From Bacteroidales bacterium UBA5429 (GTDB lineage Bacteria; Bacteroidota; Bacteroidia; Bacteroidales; WCHB1-69): a stretch of DNA of 64,000 nt. This document shows positions 34,457-43,717 of the stretch, piece after piece; within the stretch, counting starts at the first letter, position 1; each line of letters opens with the position of its first letter. The translations under genes and the position numbers were made by a program. The stretch lies in the NCBI GenBank assembly GCA_002427605.1, contig DIRT01000019.1, forward strand, positions 1 to 64,000, read 5' to 3'. The notes under the pieces are model-generated. The model did no database searches, had not been told where the DNA came from, and saw nothing but the letters and a program-made list of their open reading frames with translations.

Positions 34457-35872
34457 TTAGAATTGGAAATAAATAAATGGAAAATTTTCTACTCCCGCAT
34501 GGACAATGATGCTAAAGATAAAAATAGCGTATATAATCCATCTGCCAATAAGAGGAATGTTTGCCATCCATGAATCAAAGCGTTTATTGTACAGCAAGAT
34601 GTCCGTAATGATAAAAAAGATCAACCAAAACCAAACATAACCCGGAATGATTAGTGCTTCAGTTATTTGTCCTGATCCTGAAAATAATAAAGTGAAAATG
34701 TTCATTGCTTCGCCAAAGGACTGACTTCTAAAGAATACCCATATTAAAGTAACCAAAGCAAAGGTTTTGAGCGATAAGAGAATATGCCCGAGAGAGTAGG
34801 GTTTATGTTCTTTTTCCAGCTTCAAAGCCGAGTTTAAAACCTTTTCAAGGATATATAAAACGCCATATAGAGCACCCCAAATCAGAAATGTCCAGTTGGC
34901 GCCGTGCCAAATTCCACTGACTACAAAAACAATCATGATATTGAGTGCCCATCTGCTTTTTTTTACCCGATTACCTCCAAGGGGATAGTATAAATAGTCT
35001 CTAAACCAAGTAGATAGGGAAATATGCCATCTTTGCCAGAACTCGGCTATGTTTTTTGCCAAATAGGGTGTTTTGAAGTTGTTCATCAGGTTTACACCCA
35101 TTATTTTTGCACTTCCGATAGCAATAACGGAGTATCCGTAAAAGTCGCTGTAAATCTGGAAGGAGTAGAAAACGACACCTTTCAATATATCCAGAGAAGA
35201 ATAGTTGTTTGGGGCAGCATATATTTTGTCAACAATTCCGGCCAGATTATCTGCAATCACCATTTTGATAAATAAACCATAGAGAATAAGTCGTAGTCCA
35301 TTAGCCAGATTGTCGTAAGTAAAATCATGTTTTGCCTTGAGTTGTGGTGTAAGTCTGGAAAAACGCTCAATGGGACCGGCTACAAGCTGAGGAAAAAATG
35401 AGACATATAGGGCAAAATAGCCTAAGTGTTTTTCAGCCTTCTCTTTCCCGAAATAAACGTCAATGGAATAACTTAAAGCCTGAAAAGTATAGAATGAAAT
35501 CCCAACCGGTAATAAAAAACTCATTAATGGGATATCTTTTCCTATCTCTAACTTATCAAAGAGGAGGTTGATATTTTCAGCAGCAAAGTTAAAGTATTTG
35601 AAGAAAAAAAGGATTCCCAGGTTTGCACTGAGATTCAATATGAGGAGTAGCAGTTTTGATTTTTTGCCCGGGTATTTTTCCATCAAAACACCGCTCGAAT
35701 AAGCAATTAACGTGGATATAGCTATCAAGAATACATACTCTACCTTCCAACTCATGTAAAAGAAGTAGCTGGCTGCAAGAAGCAATATCCACCTCAATTT
35801 ATGAGGGAGCAGGAAGTAAAATATTACCACAATGGGTAAAAAGAGGAGATATTCTATGGTGTTAAAAAGCAT
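34457..35872 (-). CDS. MBOAT-family O-acyltransferase (AlgI-like)
   Basis: This multi-pass membrane enzyme passes acyl groups, usually acetyl, across the inner membrane to a surface polysaccharide. At 471 residues it has the AlgI length and order: hydrophobic N-terminus with VFYFLLPHKLRW, PVGISFYTFQALSYSID, AGPIERF, WQRWHISLSTWFRDYLYYPLGGNR region, and the catalytic-His motif SGIWHGANWTF. Its partner gene lies 10 bp downstream and a glycosyltransferase lies 32 bp upstream. The acceptor polymer is not identifiable; a glycolipid or exopolysaccharide is likely. Confidence 0.93.
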   Translation of the reverse strand: MLFNTIEYLLFLPIVVIFYFLLPHKLRWILLLAASYFFYMSWKVEYVFLIAISTLIAYSSGVLMEKYPGKKSKLLLLILNLSANLGILFFFKYFNFAAENINLLFDKLEIGKDIPLMSFLLPVGISFYTFQALSYSIDVYFGKEKAEKHLGYFALYVSFFPQLVAGPIERFSRLTPQLKAKHDFTYDNLANGLRLILYGLFIKMVIADNLAGIVDKIYAAPNNYSSLDILKGVVFYSFQIYSDFYGYSVIAIGSAKIMGVNLMNNFKTPYLAKNIAEFWQRWHISLSTWFRDYLYYPLGGNRVKKSRWALNIMIVFVVSGIWHGANWTFLIWGALYGVLYILEKVLNSALKLEKEHKPYSLGHILLSLKTFALVTLIWVFFRSQSFGEAMNIFTLLFSGSGQITEALIIPGYVWFWLIFFIITDILLYNKRFDSWMANIPLIGRWIIYAIFIFSIIVHAGVENFPFIYFQF

Positions 35873-35904
35873 ATTGCATAAGTTTCAGTGTGGGAGTTTG
35901 GTTT

Positions 35905-37476
35905 TTAGCCATCAATCTCCACTTCTTGCTCGGCTATAGGTGTTCTCACATCCTGCGGACTGATCAGCACGCCCGGTTCTTTGGGGGCTATCTTGAAAGT
36001 GATGTTGTGGTCTTTGAGTTGGGTGATGAGGTCGATCACAGTGTGAATCTCTACGGTTTCAGTGCAGAATACCAACTCGTTGATTTTCTCATCTTCCAGC
36101 AGTTCAATAAACTTTTTTTGATCAAATGGAGCGGTGAGGTCACTGAATAGGAGCTTTTCGGGAGCAGTATCATTCAGTTGTACCAAAAGTGCAACGCGAT
36201 GCACTTCCTTCCCCCCTAATATCATTATTTTCCTGGAAGAAGAATCCCCAAAATAAAACGACTTAATCTTGAGTTTATGCAACAGATAACGGAGAGAGTT
36301 CATGGCAACGGTAGTCCACATGGCGCCTAAAACGATGATAGCGCGTGAATATCTTGCGGTTTCCGGCAGGAGCGAGTAGATCAGCAATATAGCGACCGTA
36401 CCCAGCAGAATTCCTTTGTTGATTTTATGCAGTGCAAAGGGCTTTTTATATCCTTTCATGAGGGCTATGCAAAGAATCCACGTGACGATGTAGAGCGGTA
36501 CGAAAAGATAACGGTAAATGGGCGGATAGGGTGCGATTAAAACCGCTTGTTCCCAATACTTTGCCAGCAATAACATCCCGGAGTAGATCACGATAAAGTC
36601 GAGAATGGGCATCATCAACTGGGCTACTACTCTTTTGAGAATCGCTAAGCCAGCGCGCAACCAGATGGCAAAATTGAGAAAGTGGCGGTAAATTTTGGCG
36701 GCTCCTCCAATGAAATGTTTCTCCACAAAAATCTGCATCGCTTTGTAAAATACAATCACATAATTGAGAGAACCTTTTTTGGTACTTTCTCCCTTGTAGT
36801 GGATAATCCTTGTTTCGGGATAATAATAATTTTTGTAACCACCTTGTGTAATTCGGTAGGATAGATCCACATCCTCGCCGTACATAAAAAAGGTGTTGTC
36901 CAGAGATCCAACCTTGTCGATTGCAGTTTTGCGCAATAGCATGTAAGCTCCGGCAAGTACTTCCACTTCATTGATTTCATTATCATCCAGATAGGTAAGG
37001 TGATATGAACTGAATTTCTTAGATTTTGGAAATAGCTTGGAGAGTCCGAATATCTTGTAAAAAGCCACGGAAGGGATGGGCAGCGCTCTTTTGGATTCAG
37101 GAAGAAATTCCCCCTCTCCATTGATCATTTTCACTCCCAGGGCGCCTGCATCCGGGTGTTCATCCATAAATTGGATCGATTTTTCAAAGGTGTCTTTTTG
37201 TACCAGCGTGTCCGGATTGAGCAGCAGGATGTACTCTCCCTTTGCCATGTCAATCGCCTGGTTGTTAGCCCGGGAGAAGCCCACATTCTCTTTATTGGCA
37301 ATCAGATGTACCTGTGGGAAGCACTCCTGAACCATCTCAACGGATTGATCTTGCGAGTTGTTATCCACAACAAAGATCTCAGCTTCAATATTTTGAGTGG
37401 CATCCAGAACCGAATCCAAACATTGCCTTAAAAAATGTTTGACATTATAGTTAACGATGACAATACTGAGTTTCAT
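35905..37476 (-). CDS. Family 2 glycosyltransferase with membrane helices and C-terminal Rossmann-like domain
   Basis: The N-terminal part (about residues 1-250 from MKLSIVIVNYN) is a GT-A fold: VDNNSQDQS, NKENVGFSRANN, LLLNPDT as the DxD-like region, and FFMYGEDVDLSYR. About residues 280-390 include several hydrophobic segments (MILDFIVIYSGMLLL, YLFVPLYIVTWILCIALM). After residue 400 a separate soluble domain begins KIMILGGKEV and ends near EVEIDG, resembling the nucleotide-binding module found in sugar-phosphate transferases. The ATG at 37476 was chosen over a longer start at 37509, which would overlap psd. It begins 4 bp after psd ends. Confidence 0.88.
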   Translation of the reverse strand: MKLSIVIVNYNVKHFLRQCLDSVLDATQNIEAEIFVVDNNSQDQSVEMVQECFPQVHLIANKENVGFSRANNQAIDMAKGEYILLLNPDTLVQKDTFEKSIQFMDEHPDAGALGVKMINGEGEFLPESKRALPIPSVAFYKIFGLSKLFPKSKKFSSYHLTYLDDNEINEVEVLAGAYMLLRKTAIDKVGSLDNTFFMYGEDVDLSYRITQGGYKNYYYPETRIIHYKGESTKKGSLNYVIVFYKAMQIFVEKHFIGGAAKIYRHFLNFAIWLRAGLAILKRVVAQLMMPILDFIVIYSGMLLLAKYWEQAVLIAPYPPIYRYLFVPLYIVTWILCIALMKGYKKPFALHKINKGILLGTVAILLIYSLLPETARYSRAIIVLGAMWTTVAMNSLRYLLHKLKIKSFYFGDSSSRKIMILGGKEVHRVALLVQLNDTAPEKLLFSDLTAPFDQKKFIELLEDEKINELVFCTETVEIHTVIDLITQLKDHNITFKIAPKEPGVLISPQDVRTPIAEQEVEIDG

Positions 37477-37480
37477 AATC

Positions 37481-38149
37481 TTATTGTGTAGGCAGATAAG
37501 CCATGACACTCTTTTGAGATCTTACCTTATCTGCTATTTTTACATTGATTTTGGCGTTGAGGGGAAGAAAAAGATCTACACGAGATCCAAATTTGATGAT
37601 TCCCATCTCTTCACCTTGTTTAACTTGATCATTTTCTTGGGAGTAGGATACAATTCGTCTGGCAACGATGCCGGCAATTTGTCGAAACAGGATCTCTACT
37701 CCTTGTTCATTGCGCACTACCACACTATTATGCTCATTATCTTTCGAAGCTTTGGGTAGTTTGGCGATATAGTGTTTACCGGGATGGTACTTGACATAGG
37801 ATACCGTTCCATCTATCGGGTAGCTGTTGACATGAACATTAAAGGGGGACATAAAGATTGAGATTTGGATTCGTTGATCCTTAAAATACTCATCCTCAAA
37901 TACTTCGTTAATTTGAACAACAGTGCCATCTGCGGGACTAAGCACACCGTCAGCAGTTCTGTTGACAACGCGTGAGGGAACTCTAAAAAAACGGATGGTA
38001 AAAAAAAGTAGAGTAAGCAGAAGTAGTGTTACGATAATATCCAGACAGAGACAGGAGGATTTGAAGCCAATAAAATAGAGGCAGAGTAAAAAAATAACAA
38101 TCAACAACACAACCCCGATAGAGTTGTATCCCTCTCTGTGAATTCTCAT
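37481..38149 (-). CDS. psd: Phosphatidylserine decarboxylase
   Basis: It converts phosphatidylserine to phosphatidylethanolamine, the main zwitterionic lipid of the inner membrane. The self-cleavage site that generates the pyruvoyl group is FGS at residues 187-189 (IIKFGSRVDLF), of the short-form type, in a 222-residue proenzyme. Two N-terminal hydrophobic stretches anchor it. SPADG (71-75) and FNVHVNSYPIDG (103-114) are conserved signatures. It is second in the minus-strand unit, 11 bp after the lipoprotein gene and 4 bp before the glycosyltransferase. Confidence 0.95.
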   Translation of the reverse strand: MRIHREGYNSIGVVLLIVIFLLCLYFIGFKSSCLCLDIIVTLLLLTLLFFTIRFFRVPSRVVNRTADGVLSPADGTVVQINEVFEDEYFKDQRIQISIFMSPFNVHVNSYPIDGTVSYVKYHPGKHYIAKLPKASKDNEHNSVVVRNEQGVEILFRQIAGIVARRIVSYSQENDQVKQGEEMGIIKFGSRVDLFLPLNAKINVKIADKVRSQKSVMAYLPTQ

Positions 38150-38160
38150 GGATTAACTAC

Positions 38161-39042
38161 TTATTTAAGTTGATAGAGATAATAGGTGTTAAAAGGGATA
38201 TTATCCGGGGATGATCTGCGAATAGCGCGTCTGGGAAATTTATATTTATCAAGGATATACTCAAATGTTGTAAATTTTGAACCCATGTTGTACTCATTCA
38301 AGTAGTTAACAACATACTCTGAAGCTCTGTTGTTCTTTGAGTAGCCCATTAAGTTGTTGTAAGCGTAGGGCAGTCCGTAATAGGGATTGAATGATAACGT
38401 GTCGTAAGTATAGTCATAAGTAACTCTGGTGGAAAATTCCGGAAATTGATCTGTAATATTGATAATGTTATCACCTCTGTAGGTTACTTTTCTGAGACAA
38501 TGTAGTATTAATCCTTTGGTTCCGTTTTCTTTATAGAGCGTGGTTACCATAGGATTCTCCCCGATTATTCTTTGGTATAGAGGGGCATTCACTATTTTAT
38601 CAAATCCGGAGAAATAATCCACATCGTAATGTTCTGCCACCTGAGTAATTTTAGTGGTTTTTTCATCTCTTTGAAATACAACCTCCATGCGGGTAGCTCC
38701 ATCCATCACATAAGTGATTCTATTAACCAGTTTATCAACGTAGTAGAGTTTCACACTTTCAACATACAATGGAGTTGAGTGTTCGATAGTTGCTACGGTT
38801 TTATCAGAGTTGTAAGTAAAGTTAAAGTAATAATGAACCGAATCTTGTCTGTCAAAAACATCTATCTTTTCGATTCTGTCTTTTTTATCGTAGATAAAGG
38901 TTTGATCGGGGTCACCCACTTCACTGAGCTCCCAGATTTTATATAGTTTTTGTTTTGGACGATAAATATCCTGATCTTTATTGCAAGCAGTAAACAATAA
39001 GAGGGCTCCTAAAAAAGTTACGAAATATAACAGTTTTTTCAT
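38161..39042 (-). CDS. Hypothetical lipoprotein (293 aa)
   Basis: The N-terminus MKKLLYFVTFLGALLLFTAC is a lipoprotein signal with lipobox LFTAC, so Cys20 is the likely lipidated residue. The mature part is mostly beta-strand, with repeated 'DKxxxI...' and 'F.Y..D.T' patterns (IYDKKDRIEKIDVF, NFTYNSDKTVATIEH) similar to the YD/RHS-like or DUF4595-like lipoproteins common in Bacteroidota; I cannot assign a function. It is first in a five-gene unit with psd, a glycosyltransferase and MBOAT genes, and has a -7 box at 39080-39087. Confidence 0.75.
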   Translation of the reverse strand: MKKLLYFVTFLGALLLFTACNKDQDIYRPKQKLYKIWELSEVGDPDQTFIYDKKDRIEKIDVFDRQDSVHYYFNFTYNSDKTVATIEHSTPLYVESVKLYYVDKLVNRITYVMDGATRMEVVFQRDEKTTKITQVAEHYDVDYFSGFDKIVNAPLYQRIIGENPMVTTLYKENGTKGLILHCLRKVTYRGDNIINITDQFPEFSTRVTYDYTYDTLSFNPYYGLPYAYNNLMGYSKNNRASEYVVNYLNEYNMGSKFTTFEYILDKYKFPRRAIRRSSPDNIPFNTYYLYQLK

Positions 39043-39079
39043 GAGAGTATAAATTTAATGATTATCTAAAACAAACATG

Positions 39080-39087
39080 CAAAGATA
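39080..39087 (-). promoter_or_regulatory. Predicted -7 box for the lipoprotein-psd-glycosyltransferase-MBOAT unit
   Basis: The minus strand reads TATCTTTG, followed by CATG, 37 nt before the ATG at 39042. A divergent plus-strand box lies 13 bp away at 39101-39108. Confidence 0.7.
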
Positions 39088-39100
39088 GTAAAAAAACTTG

Positions 39101-39108
39101 TACATTTG
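39101..39108 (+). promoter_or_regulatory. Predicted -7 box for the cation:proton antiporter gene
   Basis: TACATTTG followed by CAATC, 62 nt before the ATG at 39171. Confidence 0.65.
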
Positions 39109-39170
39109 CAATCGAGTATTGATAAAATTAAATACTTGTAAATAAGTGAATTAAAAACCAACAAATTGCT

Positions 39171-41336
39171 ATGACCTACTTTTTTGATCAACTGAAAGAA
39201 GCTTTTGTCCTCCCATTAAGCAATCCGGTACTGGTTTTTTCCCTTATTCTTTTCATTATCCTTTTATCTCCAATCCTTTTACGCAAATTAAATATCCCCA
39301 GTATTATTGGTTTGATTATAGCAGGGGTTATCATTGGACCTTATGGATTTAACTTTTTAGAGAAGAATGCGGCGATAGACCTTTTTTCAACCATCGGGTT
39401 GTTGTATATCATGTTTATTGCAGGATTGGATCTGGACTTGAATGAGTTTAAGAGTAACAGGAATAAGAGTATTTGGTTTGGTTTTTTTACTTTTATTATT
39501 CCTTTTGGGCTTGGATATCCCGTATGTCACTACCTTTTAGGTTATGATGTAGATGCCAGTATTTTAATATCGAGCATGTTTGCTACTCATACTCTGGTAT
39601 CTTATCCTATAGTCAGTAAGTTAGGTGTTTCCAAGAATAGGGCTGTGGCTGTGACAGTTGGAGGTACTATTTTAACTGATACAGCAGTTTTGATTATTTT
39701 AGCTGTTGTTGTGGGTAAACATCGGGGTGGTTTAAGTACAGAGTTTTGGATTCGCTTGGGAGTTTCTCTGACTATTTTTACTTTGATCATGTTTTTGATC
39801 ATTCCCCGCATTGCCAAATGGTTTTTTAAGAAGTTGGAGAGTGAAAAACACTCTCACTATATTTTTGTTTTATCGGTGGTATTTTTTGCAGCTTTCTTGG
39901 CGGAAATGGCTGGTGTAGAGCCTATTATCGGGGCTTTCTTTGCAGGATTGGCATTGAATAAGCTAATTCCTCACTCCTCCGCATTGATGAATCGGATCGA
40001 GTTTATGGGGAATGCTCTATTTATTCCTTTTTTTCTGATTAGTGTCGGGATGATTGTCGATGTGAGAGTAATCCTGAATGGTCCGGCAGCCTTGATTATA
40101 GCAGCAACACTTTCTGTTGTGGCGATAGCCGGGAAATGGCTGGCTGCAGCCGCAACACAATTGGTCTTTAGATTTTCCAAAGCACAACGACAGCTGATTT
40201 TTGGATTAAGCGGGTCACATGCAGCCGCTACTTTGGCTGTGATTTTAGTAGGCTATAATGCAGGTATTTTGGATGATAATATTTTGAATGGAACGGTGAT
40301 CCTGATACTAATTACTTGTATTGTGGCATCCTTTGCTACAGAGAGAGCAGCCCGTAAAATTATGGTGGAAACGGAAGAAAATGAAGGGGAGATTGTGAAA
40401 GCAGAAGAGCACACCGCTTCCAATATTTTATTGCCGATAGAGAATGTTTCAAATGTTGAAAAAGTTGAAAAACTACTCGAATTTGCCATTTTTATCCGGG
40501 ATAAAAAATCAGTGCATCCACTCTCTGTTTTGACAGTGGTTTCCAATGATGAAGAGGCTGAATCAAATATTATCAAAGCAAGAAATAAACTGGAAGCGTG
40601 TGTCACTAAGGCGTCTGCTTTTGAAACTAAAGTGAATGTGATTACCACTATTGACCATAATGCTGCCAGTGGAATCAGCAGGATTGCCAGGGAGATTATG
40701 GCCGATGTTATCATTTTGGGATGGCCCTCCCGGAAAGGTTTTTTTGATAAGCTGATTGGGGAGAAAATGGATATGATTCTGGAAAATTCCGAAAAAACTA
40801 TCTATGTTTGTCACCCTGCTAAACCCTTGATCTTGCATAAACGAATCATATTGGTTGTTCCTCCCTTTGCGGAACATGAAAGTGGCTTTAAATTGTGGTT
40901 TGCCAATGTGATTCGATTAGCACAAGAACTTAGTGTATCTGTTCAGATATACGGAAATGAAGATAGTTTTAAAGCAATTCATCGTCTATATAAGGAGAAT
41001 AAGTTCAATGCGACTTTGGTAACCCATAATTTTACGGATTGGGATGATTTTCTCATTCTATCCAGAGATATCAAAGATGATGACTTAATCTTCCTGGTTT
41101 CAGCACGCAAAGGGGCTACCTCTTATATGAGTATGATGGATAAACTGCCTGCAAAAATTGAAAAATATTTTAGAGATCACAGTAGAATTATTATCTATCC
41201 CGAACATTATAGTGACGAGCATGTACTGGATCAATACAAAGATTTTTCAGGTGAAACAATCAATAAGGGGATTGAGGCGGTTCAGAAGTTAGGTAAAGGG
41301 ATTGGGAGTATCTTTAAAACTAAAGATGAAGAATAA
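39171..41336 (+). CDS. Cation:proton antiporter (CPA2 type) with C-terminal stress-type domains
   Basis: It is predicted to exchange Na+ or K+ for protons at the inner membrane. Residues about 15-395 form 12-13 membrane helices of the CPA2/KefB fold, with FIAGLDLDLNEF, GVSKNRAVAVTVGGTILTD (the helix 4-5 region) and VEPIIGAFFAGLALNKLIP. From about residue 410 to 721 the protein is soluble, with two universal-stress-protein-like halves (NILLPIENVSNVEKVEKLLEF; KRIILVVPPFAEHESGF) rather than a TrkA-N domain. Regulation through nucleotide binding to these halves is possible. It lies 61 bp upstream of the PorV/PorQ-family gene. Confidence 0.9.
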   Translation: MTYFFDQLKEAFVLPLSNPVLVFSLILFIILLSPILLRKLNIPSIIGLIIAGVIIGPYGFNFLEKNAAIDLFSTIGLLYIMFIAGLDLDLNEFKSNRNKSIWFGFFTFIIPFGLGYPVCHYLLGYDVDASILISSMFATHTLVSYPIVSKLGVSKNRAVAVTVGGTILTDTAVLIILAVVVGKHRGGLSTEFWIRLGVSLTIFTLIMFLIIPRIAKWFFKKLESEKHSHYIFVLSVVFFAAFLAEMAGVEPIIGAFFAGLALNKLIPHSSALMNRIEFMGNALFIPFFLISVGMIVDVRVILNGPAALIIAATLSVVAIAGKWLAAAATQLVFRFSKAQRQLIFGLSGSHAAATLAVILVGYNAGILDDNILNGTVILILITCIVASFATERAARKIMVETEENEGEIVKAEEHTASNILLPIENVSNVEKVEKLLEFAIFIRDKKSVHPLSVLTVVSNDEEAESNIIKARNKLEACVTKASAFETKVNVITTIDHNAASGISRIAREIMADVIILGWPSRKGFFDKLIGEKMDMILENSEKTIYVCHPAKPLILHKRIILVVPPFAEHESGFKLWFANVIRLAQELSVSVQIYGNEDSFKAIHRLYKENKFNATLVTHNFTDWDDFLILSRDIKDDDLIFLVSARKGATSYMSMMDKLPAKIEKYFRDHSRIIIYPEHYSDEHVLDQYKDFSGETINKGIEAVQKLGKGIGSIFKTKDEE

Positions 41337-41397
41337 AAAGAACCGATTGATGTACTAAACAAAGAAAAAGAACGTTTTTTTGGAATAGTTTCATGGT

Positions 41398-42489
41398 ATG
41401 AAAAGATTTTTTTGCCTTTTTCTTATAATTTTGAGTTTTATTCAGCTCCAGGCTCAGGTTGAAGCTCCTAAATACAGCAATGAGTTTCTGAATATCGGTG
41501 TTGGTTCGCGTGCATTGGGGATGGGAGGTACTGTGAGTGCGCTGGTCAATGATGTGACCGCCGGGTATTGGAATCCTGCAGGATTGACCAGGATGGAGAA
41601 AAAATATGAGCTGGGTTTGATGCACTCAGAGTATTTTGCAGGGATTGCCAAATATGATTTTATTGGTGCGGGATACCGGATTGATGATCAATCCGCTGTT
41701 TCGCTCTCTTACATTCGGTTTGGAGTGGATAACATCATGAATACCACGGAGTTAATAGATGCGCAGGGGAATGTTGATTACGATAAAATTTCCTACTTCT
41801 CTGCTGTAGATAATGCCTTCTTGCTCAGTTATGCACACAAAATTACAGGACATGAAGCGTGGTCGATCGGAGGGACAGCAAAGATTATCAGAAGAACGAT
41901 CGGTCAGTTTGCCGGATCCTGGGGATTTGGATTGGATTTTGGTGTACAATACAGTCATAACGGATGGAGTGCAGGATTGGTAGCGAAAGATATCACCTCC
42001 ACCTTTAATGTGTGGAGATACAACTTATCCGATGAGGTGATTCGCGTTTTTGAAGAGACTCAAAATGAGATTCCAACCAATAGTCTGGAGTTAACCTTAC
42101 CCAAACTGGTGTTGGGCGGAGCCAAATATGTGGAGTGGAATAAAGATTGGAACTCTACTTTTGCACTCGACTTCGACTTTACTTTTGATGGTGCCAGAAA
42201 CCGATTGGTAAAAACATCATTTTTGAGTATGGATCCCCATTTGGGAGTGGAGGTGGGATTTCGTCGTTTGGCGGCATTGCGTTTGGGAGTCTCTAATTAT
42301 CAGCAAATTCCCGATTTTGATAACAAAATCAGACATAGCGTCCAATTGAACTTCGGATTGGGTTTTGGGATTAAGGACTTTCTGTTTGTCGACTATGCCT
42401 TTACCGATATGGGGAACCTGTCGATAGCCCTTTATTCTCACGTTTTTACAGTGAAAGTAGCTTTAGATAAACTAAAATTAAAACCATAA
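41398..42489 (+). CDS. PorV/PorQ-family outer membrane protein
   Basis: This is a FadL-like beta barrel of the family that contains the T9SS components PorV (LptO) and PorQ. Residues 1-20 are a signal peptide ending in QLQAQ. The family hallmark follows directly: NIGVGSRALGMGGTVSALVND...GYWNPAGL. The remainder is strand-rich and ends in KVALDKLKLKP. Which member it is (a PorV-like shuttle or a general paralogue) cannot be decided, since Bacteroidota often carry several. It is relevant because the giant protein at 810 carries a T9SS sorting domain. It ends 1 bp before deoC, so they form one transcript. Confidence 0.88.
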   Translation: MKRFFCLFLIILSFIQLQAQVEAPKYSNEFLNIGVGSRALGMGGTVSALVNDVTAGYWNPAGLTRMEKKYELGLMHSEYFAGIAKYDFIGAGYRIDDQSAVSLSYIRFGVDNIMNTTELIDAQGNVDYDKISYFSAVDNAFLLSYAHKITGHEAWSIGGTAKIIRRTIGQFAGSWGFGLDFGVQYSHNGWSAGLVAKDITSTFNVWRYNLSDEVIRVFEETQNEIPTNSLELTLPKLVLGGAKYVEWNKDWNSTFALDFDFTFDGARNRLVKTSFLSMDPHLGVEVGFRRLAALRLGVSNYQQIPDFDNKIRHSVQLNFGLGFGIKDFLFVDYAFTDMGNLSIALYSHVFTVKVALDKLKLKP

Positions 42490-42490
42490 T

Positions 42491-43309
42491 ATGAACTATT
42501 TTATATCAGATTACCCTTATTCAAAGGAGCAGATTCAGGAGCGAATTCGACAATATGAAGCGTCGAAGCTAGCTTTTTTAACTGAGCCGGAAGCGTTCCG
42601 TTTTGCGTTGAACTGTATAGATTTGACTACTTTGGAAGGGAGTGACACGCCCGACCGAGTAACGACGCTTTGTCAAAAAGCGGTGCAGTATCAGACAGCC
42701 GCGGTTTGTGTTTATCCCCCCTTTATTTCTATTTCCAAAAAAGAATTAAAAAACACTCCTATCAGAGTGGCAACCGTAGCGGGAGCGTTTCCTGCAGGAC
42801 AATCACCGATAAAAGTGAAATTGATGGAAGTAGGATATGCTGTAGAGCAGGGCGCCGATGAGATAGACATGGTGATTTCGAGAGGCAAGATGTTGGACGG
42901 GTTGTATGATGAGGTGTTTAGTGAAATTGTGGCGATTCGCGAAAAATGCGAAGGAAAAACGCTCAAAGTAATTTTGGAGACCGGAGAACTGGTTGAACCA
43001 CAGTTAATTTATCATGCGTCACAATTGGCGATGGCGGCAGGTGCCGATTTTATCAAAACTTCCACAGGCAAGGTAGCAGTCAACGCAACTCCGGAAGCGA
43101 TGGTAGTGATGCTGGATGCTATTCATGACCATGCAGTTCGTACCGGAATTCAGGTAGGAATTAAACCTGCCGGTGGTATTTCTGACGAAAAAACTGCCAT
43201 ATTGTTCCTAAAAATTGTAGAAAATGTGTTGGGAAAGGAGTGGTTTAACCCCAAAAAATTTAGAATTGGAACCAGCAGATTGGCTGATTTACTACATAAA
43301 TTGGTCTAA
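42491..43309 (+). CDS. deoC: Deoxyribose-phosphate aldolase
   Basis: DeoC splits 2-deoxyribose 5-phosphate into acetaldehyde and glyceraldehyde 3-phosphate in deoxynucleoside breakdown. The Schiff-base Lys lies in FIKTSTGK, and the second active-site Lys in VGIKPAGGIS. DEIDMVISRG matches the conserved Asp region. At 272 residues it is slightly longer than the E. coli enzyme (259). It begins 1 bp after the PorV/PorQ-family gene. Confidence 0.96.
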   Translation: MNYFISDYPYSKEQIQERIRQYEASKLAFLTEPEAFRFALNCIDLTTLEGSDTPDRVTTLCQKAVQYQTAAVCVYPPFISISKKELKNTPIRVATVAGAFPAGQSPIKVKLMEVGYAVEQGADEIDMVISRGKMLDGLYDEVFSEIVAIREKCEGKTLKVILETGELVEPQLIYHASQLAMAAGADFIKTSTGKVAVNATPEAMVVMLDAIHDHAVRTGIQVGIKPAGGISDEKTAILFLKIVENVLGKEWFNPKKFRIGTSRLADLLHKLV

Positions 43310-43354
43310 AAGAAACTTTTTTATTTTTTATGTTCTGAATATCAAATAAATGTG

Positions 43355-43362
43355 TATCTTTG
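43355..43362 (+). promoter_or_regulatory. Predicted -7 box for the HU gene
   Basis: TATCTTTG followed by CAG, 53 nt before the ATG at 43416. Confidence 0.7.
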
Positions 43363-43415
43363 CAGTTCGAAAAAAACGGAAAAATAATTGTTTCACTTTA
43401 TAAAAATTTATAGTT

Positions 43416-43697
43416 ATGACAAAGGCAGAGATCGTTAATGAAATTTCCAATAAAACAGGGATTGACAAACAAGCAGTTCAAAGTGTTGTTGAATCATTTA
43501 TGACTAGTGTAAAGAGTGCACTATCAAGAAATGAAAACGTATATTTACGTGGTTTTGGAAGTTTTATCGTAAAAGAAAGAGCAGAAAAAACAGCTAGAAA
43601 TATTTCTAAAAAGACAACTATTGTGATTCCAGCACATAAAATACCCGCATTTAAACCTTGCAAATCTTTTGTAAACTCAGTTAAAAAAATTAAATAA
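43416..43697 (+). CDS. HU/IHF-family DNA-binding protein
   Basis: It is a small dimeric histone-like protein that bends DNA. The 93 residues follow the family pattern: TKAEIVNEISNKTGIDKQAV helices, VYLRGFGSFIVKERAEKTARN (the GFGxF signature), and a basic C-terminal arm ending PAFKPCKSFVNSVKKIK. It is preceded by a strong -7 box and followed 20 bp later by the tiny basic gene at 43718. Confidence 0.95.
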   Translation: MTKAEIVNEISNKTGIDKQAVQSVVESFMTSVKSALSRNENVYLRGFGSFIVKERAEKTARNISKKTTIVIPAHKIPAFKPCKSFVNSVKKIK

Positions 43698-43717
43698 TTT
43701 CACAAAACTTTACAGCT

